Assembly (NCBI GenBank): GCA_959608885.1
Contig: CAUHSG010000012.1
Span: 1-64,000, forward strand
Reading direction: 5' to 3'
DNA length: 64,000 bases
Source of the DNA: an uncultured Coriobacteriia bacterium
GTDB taxonomy: Bacteria; Actinomycetota; Coriobacteriia; Coriobacteriales; QAMH01
A program made the translations under genes and the position numbers. Shown here piece by piece: positions 58,349-64,000 of the stretch. Each line of letters starts with the position of its first letter. Positions within the stretch are counted from its first letter, which is position 1. The notes below the pieces were generated by a model. The model did no database searches. It saw nothing but the letters and a program-made list of their open reading frames with translations, and was not told the DNA's origin.

Positions 58349-58894
58349 CTAGGCATCCGGCGACTCGGCGTTCTGGAGCGCAATGAGCCGATTGATTTCG
58401 TGATCGATGGACTCGCGCGCATTCTGTAGCGCCAGAATCATGCTGTCGAGTTGCGAAAACGATTTGAGGGGCCTGCCCAGCGTCTTGCTCTCCCCGCCAA
58501 AGTAGAGGTCGATAACGTTGCGGCGTCGCGAAACGGTGATGGCAACGGTATCGGTCTGCGCGCACATCCGCATGGCGGTGCGATGCCGCATGCCCGTTTC
58601 CTTCGTCTCGTACTCCATCGTTGGCGATAGGTGAACGTTGGCGCGAATGATGCGACGCGCATGGGCGTCGAGCAGAATCGCACCGTCCATCTTCGAGAGC
58701 TCGAAGAGGCGGTTGGGAGTGAAGGCGACGTCGATTTCGAAGCCGCCACCACTGAGCGCGAGAACGGATTCGAGGTCGCCAATGCAGATGAGGGCACCGT
58801 TATCAGCTGAGAGAATCATGTCGAGAGCTATGCGCAGGTCGGTGCCAGGGGCGACCATCTCCATGACGTCGTCCATGCTCTGAATGACACCCAT
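58349..58894 (-). CDS. Diadenylate cyclase (DisA N-terminal-type domain only)
   Basis: A 181-residue DAC-domain protein expected to make cyclic di-AMP from two ATP. Key motifs are D70-G71-A72 in KMDGAILLDAH and R103-H104-R105 in TGMRHRTAMRM. Full DisA has about 350 residues with a linker and DNA-binding helix-hairpin-helix; both are missing, and no membrane helices like those of CdaA are present. A short C-terminal helix follows. GAGGGGAG precedes the ATG. It lies in the position of disA, between clpC and ispD. Confidence 0.85.
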   Translation of the reverse strand: MGVIQSMDDVMEMVAPGTDLRIALDMILSADNGALICIGDLESVLALSGGGFEIDVAFTPNRLFELSKMDGAILLDAHARRIIRANVHLSPTMEYETKETGMRHRTAMRMCAQTDTVAITVSRRRNVIDLYFGGESKTLGRPLKSFSQLDSMILALQNARESIDHEINRLIALQNAESPDA

Positions 58895-58947
58895 GCAGCT
58901 CTCCCCTCGTCGCAACCGTAAACCCATCATAACATGGGATAAAGAAA

Positions 58948-58976
58948 GCAGGTGCCCGCGATATGCAGGCACCTGC
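58948..58976 (-). terminator. Intrinsic terminator after clpC
   Basis: GCAGGTGCC and GGCACCTGC form a 9-bp stem; the minus strand continues TTTCTTTATCCC. It lies just downstream of the TGAGACA hairpin. Confidence 0.85.
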
Positions 58977-58978
58977 CA

Positions 58979-59017
58979 GAAATGAGACAAGTTGGTCAGA
59001 CCAAACTGTCTCATTTC
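58979..59017 (-). repeat. TGAGACA-family hairpin after clpC
   Basis: GAAATGAGACA and TGTCTCATTTC are perfect 11-bp arms; the centre pairs too (GGTC with GACC). It starts 4 nt past the clpC stop. The arms resemble the hairpins after ispF and lysS. Confidence 0.7.
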
Positions 59018-59020
59018 GCG

Positions 59021-61564
59021 CTAGTCGGAAGCTTCCGCGCTGCCCTGCGCCGGAGGAAGCGAGCTTCCCGGCCCCGCGCTCTCGAGTGCGAGCGTCTTAC
59101 GCGCCTTGAGCTTGGGCACCTCGCCCTCGCCTGGCGCGAACACGAGCTCGTCCCCCACGTAATCGACGAGGATGATGGAGCCTTCGGTCCACTTGCCCTC
59201 GAGCACTTCCTCGGAGAGCGGATCCTCGATGAGACGTTGGATCGCGCGGCGTAGCGGTCGCGCGCCGAAAGCGGTGTCGGTGCCCTTTTCGGCAACGTGC
59301 TTCTTCGCCGCTTCCGTGAGCTCGATGCTCATACCCTGAACAATGAGGCGCTGACGCAAATCGTCGATCATGAGATCGATGATCCGGGCGATGTCCTCGC
59401 TCGTGAGCGACTGGAACACGATCGTCTCGTCGATGCGGTTGAGGAATTCGGGACGGAAGAGCTTCTTGAGCTCAGCCATGACCGAATCGTGGATTTCCTT
59501 GTCGGACAGGCCAGTCGAGTTCGTCGTCGAAAAGCCGAGCGGATTCTCGCGCGTGATCTCACGCGCACCCACGTTGCTCGTCATGATGATGATCGTGTTG
59601 CGGAAGTCGACCTTGCGACCTTGGCCGTCGGTAAGGTGGCCCTCCTCGAGAATCTGCAGCAAGACGTTGAAGACATCCGGGTGCGCCTTCTCGATCTCGT
59701 CGAAGAGCACGACGGAATACGGCTTCTGGCGTACGGCCTTGGTGAGCTGGCCGCCCTCGTCATAGCCAACGTAGCCTGGAGGCGAGCCGATGAGACGGCT
59801 GACCGTATGCTTCTCCATGTATTCGGACATGTCGAAGTTGATGAGGGCGTCCTCAGTGCCGAAGAGAAACTCGGCAAGTGCCTTGGAGAGTTCGGTCTTG
59901 CCCACGCCGGAAGGCCCGAGGAAGATGAACGAGCCCATGGGGCGCCTGGGATCCTTGAGACCGGCCCGACTACGGCGAATTGACTTCGAGAGCGCTGTGA
60001 CCGCCTCGTTCTGTCCGATGACGCGCTCGTGCAACGCATCTTCCATGCGAAGTAGGCGTGCGGTCTCGGCCTCGGTCAGACTCGAGACGGGAACGCCCGT
60101 GGCAAGCGAGACGACATCGGCGATCTGGTCGGTATCGACGGTGGCGACGTTGAGCGCCGCCTCCTCACGCCACTTCTCCTCGAGCTCGGCGCGCTCGCGA
60201 ATGAGCTCTTTCTCCTTGTCGCGAAGATGGGCGGCAGCCTCGAAGTTCTGATGCCTGACCTCCTCTTCCTTTTGCGCGCGCAGCTTCTTGAGCTTGTCGG
60301 AGACCTTGGCGACGTCCTCGGGAACCGACATGTTGGAGATGCGCATGCGCGCGCCCGCCTCATCGATGAGGTCGATGGCCTTGTCGGGCAAAAAGCGGTC
60401 CTGCACGTAGCGGTTCGAGAGCGTTACAGCCGCCTCGATGGCCGCATCCGTGAAGTGAACGCGATGGTGCGCCTCGTAATGGTCCTTGAGGCCATTGAGA
60501 ATGTCGATGGATTGCTCGATCGTGGGCTCCTCGACCATGACCGTCTGGAAACGACGAGCCAGAGCGGAGTCCTTCTCGACATGCTTGCGGTATTCGTCGG
60601 TCGTCGTCGCGCCGATGACCTGAATCTCGCCGCGCGACAGCGGTGGCTTGAGGATGGCGGCGGCGTCGATGGAGCCCTCGGCACTGCCCGCACCAATGAG
60701 CGTGTGCATCTCGTCGATGAACAGGATGATGTTGCCGTCGTCCTTGACCTCCTTGACGACGCTCTTGAGACGGTCCTCGAACTCGCCGCGATACTTGGAG
60801 CCGGCCACGAGCGCGGAGACATCAAGCGTCACAAGGCGCTTGTTGCGCAGCACGTCGGGCACCTGCCCATCGGCGATGAGCTGAGCGAGCCCCTCGGCCA
60901 CGGCGGTCTTACCCACGCCAGGCTCGCCGATGAGCAAGGGATTGTTCTTGGTGCGACGCGAGAGGATCTGCTCGACGCGGTCAATCTCGCGCTCGCGCCC
61001 GATCACCGGGTCGAGCCCGTCTTGCGAAGCGAGCTTGGTGAGGTCGATGCCAAATTCCTCGAGCGCGGATCCCTGATTCGAACGCCCCGGCTGCTGTGCG
61101 CCCATCGGCGCATATGGCACGGGGGCAGGTGCGCTGTTAATGAGCTCGGAAACAGCCTCGCGAACCTGATTGCCTTCGACGCCGATGTTGGCGAGAACCT
61201 GCATGGCCACGCCATTACCCTCGCGAATGATGCCGAGCAGCAGATGCTCGGTCGAGATGTAGTTCTGACCGAGCTGCAGCGTCTCGCGAAGCGCGCCCTC
61301 GAGCACGCGCTTGGCACGCGGCGTGAACGGAATGTGGCCAGCAGCGGCAGGGGCATCCTGATCGGTGATGTCCTTGATTTGGCTGATGACCTCGTCATAG
61401 GTGACATTGAGCTGTTGCAAGACACGCGCGGCGATACCTTCGCCCTCGCGGATCAGGCCCAGGAGCAGGTGTTCGGTACCCACATAGGGCTGCTCGAGCT
61501 CACGCGCCTCCTCTTGTGCAAGGACAAGGACGCGCCGGGCCTTGTCGGTAAACTTTTCAAACAT
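59021..61564 (-). CDS. clpC: ATP-dependent Clp protease ATP-binding subunit ClpC
   Basis: An 847-residue AAA+ unfoldase. Two N-terminal Clp repeats (FTDKARRVLVLAQEEAREL and related) are followed by the first ATPase (GEPGVGKTAVAEGLAQL, FIDEMHTLIG), the middle UVR-type coiled coil near HQNFEAAAHLRDKEKEL, and the second ATPase (GPSGVGKTELSKALAE, LFDEIEKAHPD). It feeds substrates to ClpP. GAGGAGG precedes the ATG. No ctsR, mcsA or mcsB gene lies upstream. Confidence 0.97.
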   Translation of the reverse strand: MFEKFTDKARRVLVLAQEEARELEQPYVGTEHLLLGLIREGEGIAARVLQQLNVTYDEVISQIKDITDQDAPAAAGHIPFTPRAKRVLEGALRETLQLGQNYISTEHLLLGIIREGNGVAMQVLANIGVEGNQVREAVSELINSAPAPVPYAPMGAQQPGRSNQGSALEEFGIDLTKLASQDGLDPVIGREREIDRVEQILSRRTKNNPLLIGEPGVGKTAVAEGLAQLIADGQVPDVLRNKRLVTLDVSALVAGSKYRGEFEDRLKSVVKEVKDDGNIILFIDEMHTLIGAGSAEGSIDAAAILKPPLSRGEIQVIGATTTDEYRKHVEKDSALARRFQTVMVEEPTIEQSIDILNGLKDHYEAHHRVHFTDAAIEAAVTLSNRYVQDRFLPDKAIDLIDEAGARMRISNMSVPEDVAKVSDKLKKLRAQKEEEVRHQNFEAAAHLRDKEKELIRERAELEEKWREEAALNVATVDTDQIADVVSLATGVPVSSLTEAETARLLRMEDALHERVIGQNEAVTALSKSIRRSRAGLKDPRRPMGSFIFLGPSGVGKTELSKALAEFLFGTEDALINFDMSEYMEKHTVSRLIGSPPGYVGYDEGGQLTKAVRQKPYSVVLFDEIEKAHPDVFNVLLQILEEGHLTDGQGRKVDFRNTIIIMTSNVGAREITRENPLGFSTTNSTGLSDKEIHDSVMAELKKLFRPEFLNRIDETIVFQSLTSEDIARIIDLMIDDLRQRLIVQGMSIELTEAAKKHVAEKGTDTAFGARPLRRAIQRLIEDPLSEEVLEGKWTEGSIILVDYVGDELVFAPGEGEVPKLKARKTLALESAGPGSSLPPAQGSAEASD

Positions 61565-61692
61565 ATGCGATAGCCTCCTCGAAAAGAGAGCAGTGGTCTT
61601 CCCAGTATAGACATGCGGTCAAGAAACGCGATGACGAGACGTTGACGGCTCCCCAACACCCCAGCGACGCATATTCGGAATGACGGGGAGGG

Positions 61693-61932
61693 TTATGCGA
61701 TGCGGTTCTGCAGGTAGGCGATGATGTCAGCAGATTCGAGCATGGGGTCGCCATCGACGACCAGACAAGGCGACTGCGTCGTGCCGTTCATATCAAGCAG
61801 TTCCTGACGATGTTGCGAATCAGTGGAGTTAACGGTCTCTATCTGGATGTCGTTGGCAGCCATGAAGTCGAGGACGCGATGGCAAAACGGACAGCCGGGC
61901 TTGACGTACAGGACCATGTTGTCGAACTTCAT
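61693..61932 (-). CDS. Glutaredoxin-like thiol-disulfide protein
   Basis: A 79-residue glutaredoxin fold: MVLYVKPGCPFCHRVLDFM with the CxxC pair CPFC, then TQSPCLVVDGDPMLESADI with the cis-Pro. I set the start at the ATG at 61932, because GAAGGAG lies 6 nt upstream. The frame is open further up through the hairpin that follows lysS, which is unlikely to be coding. Partner substrates unknown. Confidence 0.85.
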   Translation of the reverse strand: MKFDNMVLYVKPGCPFCHRVLDFMAANDIQIETVNSTDSQHRQELLDMNGTTQSPCLVVDGDPMLESADIIAYLQNRIA

Positions 61933-61954
61933 GAAATGCTCCTTCGCCATTGAA

Positions 61955-61989
61955 ATGAGACAAAAATCGCCGGGGCGCTCTTGTCTCAT
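61955..61989 (-). terminator. TGAGACA-family hairpin at the lysS stop codon
   Basis: ATGAGACAA and TTGTCTCAT pair perfectly over 9 bp. The minus strand has a GC-rich inner part followed by ATTTTTGTC. The lysS stop codon (61986-61988) lies in the right arm. Confidence 0.65.
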
Positions 61990-63476
61990 GCCTCGTCGCG
62001 CATGTGCGGGAACAGCAGCACGTCGCGGATGGTAGGCGCATCGGTGAGCAGCATGGTGAGCCTGTCGATGCCGATGCCGATGCCTCCAGCCGGAGGCATG
62101 CCGTACTCGAGCGCGCGAATGTAATCCGCGTCAAAGCCCATGGCCTCGTCATCGCCCATGTCCTTTGCCTTGACCTGCTCCATGAAGCGCTCGGCCTGAT
62201 CGACCGGGTCGTTGAGCTCGGTAAAGGCATTGGCGTATTCGTGACCCAAGATGAACAGCTCGAAGCGCTGCGTAAGCTCCGGATTATCCGGATGCTTCTT
62301 CGCGAGCGGAGAAATCTCGAGCGGATGATCGATGACGAACGTGGGCTGGACAATCTTCTCCTCGGCAACCGCCTCGAAGATCTCTGCGATGAGCTTGCCC
62401 TTGCCCCAGGCCGCTTCGGCATGACCGCCGTTCTTCTCCAGGATGGCCACGAGTTCTTCGCGCGTGCGCTCGAAGGAAACGTCCTCACCTGCATACTCGC
62501 TGGCCAGCTCCATCATGCTTGCGCGGCGCCAGTCGCCCGACAAGTCGATGGACGTGCCCTGATACTCGATGTGCAGCGTTCCGCAGGCAGCCTCGGCCGC
62601 GGCCTTGAAGCATCCTTCGGCCAAGTCCATCATGGACTCGAGATCGCCGAAGGCCTCGTAGGCTTCCATCGTGGTGAACTCGGGATTGTGATAGGGATCC
62701 ATGCCCTCGTTGCGGAAGATGCGACCCAGCTCGAACACCTTGGGAAAACCGCCCACCAGCAGGCGCTTCAGAGGAAGCTCCGTGGCGATGCGCAGATAGT
62801 AGTCGCGATCGAGCGCATTGAAATGGGTGATGAAGGGCTTTGCGTTCGCACCGCCGATAATCGGGTTCAGAAACGGCGTCTCGACCTCGTAGTACCCCTC
62901 GTCTTCCATGAAGCGGCGAATGGCAGAGATGATGCGCGAGCGCTTCTTGAACGTCTCGCGAACCTCGGGGTTCACGACCAAATCGACGTAGCGCTGGCGA
63001 TAGCGTGTCTCCTTGTCCTGCAAGCCATGGAACTTCTCGGGAAGCGGACGCAGGCTCTTGGACATGAGCTCGAACGAGGAGACAGCCACGGAGAGCTGAC
63101 CACGGCGCGTGCGCATCATGGTGCCATGCACGGCAATCCAGTCGCCCACATCCAAATCTTTCAACTCCTCGAAGGCATCTTCGCCCAAGGTGTTGATGCG
63201 GCAAAAGAGCTGGATGGTGCCCGTATGGTCCATGAGCTCGAGAAAGGCGACCTTGCCCTGCGCGCGCTTAGCCATGACGCGACCGGCGATGGAGACCTCG
63301 TCTTGGGTATCTTGACCGTCTTCGAGATGAGCGTACTGCTCGTCGAGTTGCTCGACCGTGTGCGAGCTTGCAAAGGCATGTCCGTACGGATCGCGACCCG
63401 CATCGATGAGCGCCTGTCGCTTGTTGCGACGAACCTCTACGGGATTGTCGACGATCTCCTCTTGTGCATCGGACAT
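61986..63476 (-). CDS. lysS: Lysyl-tRNA synthetase, class II
   Basis: A 496-residue class II enzyme. The N-terminal OB-fold anticodon-binding domain has VSIAGRVMAKRAQGKVAFLE; class II motif 2 contains GRIFRNEGMDPYHNPEF and motif 3 is GIGIGIDRLTMLL. Length is normal. It lies 2 nt after greA, a coupled pair, and just upstream of the glutaredoxin gene. Confidence 0.97.
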   Translation of the reverse strand: MSDAQEEIVDNPVEVRRNKRQALIDAGRDPYGHAFASSHTVEQLDEQYAHLEDGQDTQDEVSIAGRVMAKRAQGKVAFLELMDHTGTIQLFCRINTLGEDAFEELKDLDVGDWIAVHGTMMRTRRGQLSVAVSSFELMSKSLRPLPEKFHGLQDKETRYRQRYVDLVVNPEVRETFKKRSRIISAIRRFMEDEGYYEVETPFLNPIIGGANAKPFITHFNALDRDYYLRIATELPLKRLLVGGFPKVFELGRIFRNEGMDPYHNPEFTTMEAYEAFGDLESMMDLAEGCFKAAAEAACGTLHIEYQGTSIDLSGDWRRASMMELASEYAGEDVSFERTREELVAILEKNGGHAEAAWGKGKLIAEIFEAVAEEKIVQPTFVIDHPLEISPLAKKHPDNPELTQRFELFILGHEYANAFTELNDPVDQAERFMEQVKAKDMGDDEAMGFDADYIRALEYGMPPAGGIGIGIDRLTMLLTDAPTIRDVLLFPHMRDEA

Positions 63477-63478
63477 GA

Positions 63479-63958
63479 TTAGTGGCCGACCTTCGTGAGC
63501 GTGAACTTCATCTTGCGACCGGTCGGGCCCTCGTACTCGATGACATCGCCCTTCTTGTGACCGAGCACCGCGGCGCCCACAGGGGACTCGTTGGAGATCT
63601 TGCCCTGCGCGCTATCGGCTTCGGCACCACCGACGATGGTGAAGACGCGCTCGCGGCCATCATCATCGGTCAACGTGACCGTCGAGCCGATGACGACGCG
63701 ATTGCCCTTCTTGGGGGTGTCGACGACCTGGGCGTTCGCGAGAACATCATTGATCTCGGCAATGCGCTGCTCGAGGATGGCCTGCTCGTTCTTGGCGTCG
63801 TCATACTCGGAATTCTCGGAGATGTCGCCGAACTCGCGCGCGATGCGAATGCGCTCGCCAACCTCGTCACGCTTGTCGTTCTCGAGGTAATGGAGCTCTT
63901 CTTCGAGCTTTGCCTTACCGTCTGCAGTCAGAACCACGTCATTTGCGTTGTTCGCCAT
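63479..63958 (-). CDS. greA: Transcription elongation factor GreA
   Basis: A 159-residue GreA. The N-terminal antiparallel coiled coil (KLEEELHYLENDKRDEVGER, EYDDAKNEQAILEQRI) carries the acidic tip that helps RNA polymerase cleave backtracked RNA; the C-terminal FKBP-like domain includes VLGHKKGDVIEYEGP. AAAGGGAG lies upstream of the ATG. The remaining 42 nt to the window end hold only its leader. Confidence 0.95.
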   Translation of the reverse strand: MANNANDVVLTADGKAKLEEELHYLENDKRDEVGERIRIAREFGDISENSEYDDAKNEQAILEQRIAEINDVLANAQVVDTPKKGNRVVIGSTVTLTDDDGRERVFTIVGGAEADSAQGKISNESPVGAAVLGHKKGDVIEYEGPTGRKMKFTLTKVGH

Positions 63959-64000
63959 AATGTCTTGCTCCCTTTTCCATCACATGCCAGGTCACTAAGC

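Overview
The window reads as a chromosomal segment of a GC-rich, probably anaerobic actinobacterium. The best fit is class Coriobacteriia, order Eggerthellales. This rests on the RpoB/RpoC/EF-G sequence types and on an accessory region full of LysR regulators, MFS/SLC13 carriers, FAD oxidoreductases and a FixABCX electron-transfer module. The placement is inference; no 16S gene is present.

Housekeeping backbone, nearly all on the minus strand. Read from the right end, the order is greA-lysS-grx-clpC-dac-ispD-ispF-cysS-rlmB-rae1, then tRNA Thr-Tyr-Thr-Met, tuf-rpmG-tRNA Trp-secE-nusG-rplK-rplA (64.0 to 48.8 kb). It resumes at 15.1 kb as rplJ-rplL-ppk2-rpoB-rpoC-rpsL-rpsG-fusA-rpsJ. This is recognisably the conserved clpC-to-rpsJ order known from Bacillus subtilis, with radA, gltX, cysE, mrnC and sigH missing. 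Two interruptions stand out: a class II PPK2 between rplL and rpoB, and about 33 kb of accessory genes between rplA and rplJ.

Accessory block, 15.3 to 48.8 kb. In order it holds: a Rpn-type nuclease gene; an SLC13 permease with an FAD oxidoreductase and a divergent LysR; two MFS carriers, a cupin, a UGSC-family protein and an SMP-30-like lactonase; a LysR; a second SMP-30 protein with three tandem NTF2-like proteins and a divergent LysR; a CoA-transferase/CoA-ligase/acyl-CoA dehydrogenase operon facing a TetR regulator; a second acyl-CoA dehydrogenase with fixX-fixC-fixB-fixA; an MntA/HepT toxin-antitoxin pair; an OFA-type MFS carrier with LysR; and divergent metY/metA. Together these suggest uptake of an organic or aromatic acid, CoA activation, and use of an enoyl-CoA as electron acceptor fed by electron bifurcation. 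The substrate cannot be read from sequence.

Non-coding structure is unusually rich. Three copies of an approximately 75-nt structured repeat with compensating base changes lie around rplK and rplA, and two of them pair with the final codons of the gene they follow. Five copies of a 13-bp motif at repeated 41-bp spacing lie between rplL and ppk2. A family of TGAGACA hairpins sits at the ends of ispF, clpC and lysS. An L10 leader RNA, several terminators and several regulator-type palindromes are also visible.
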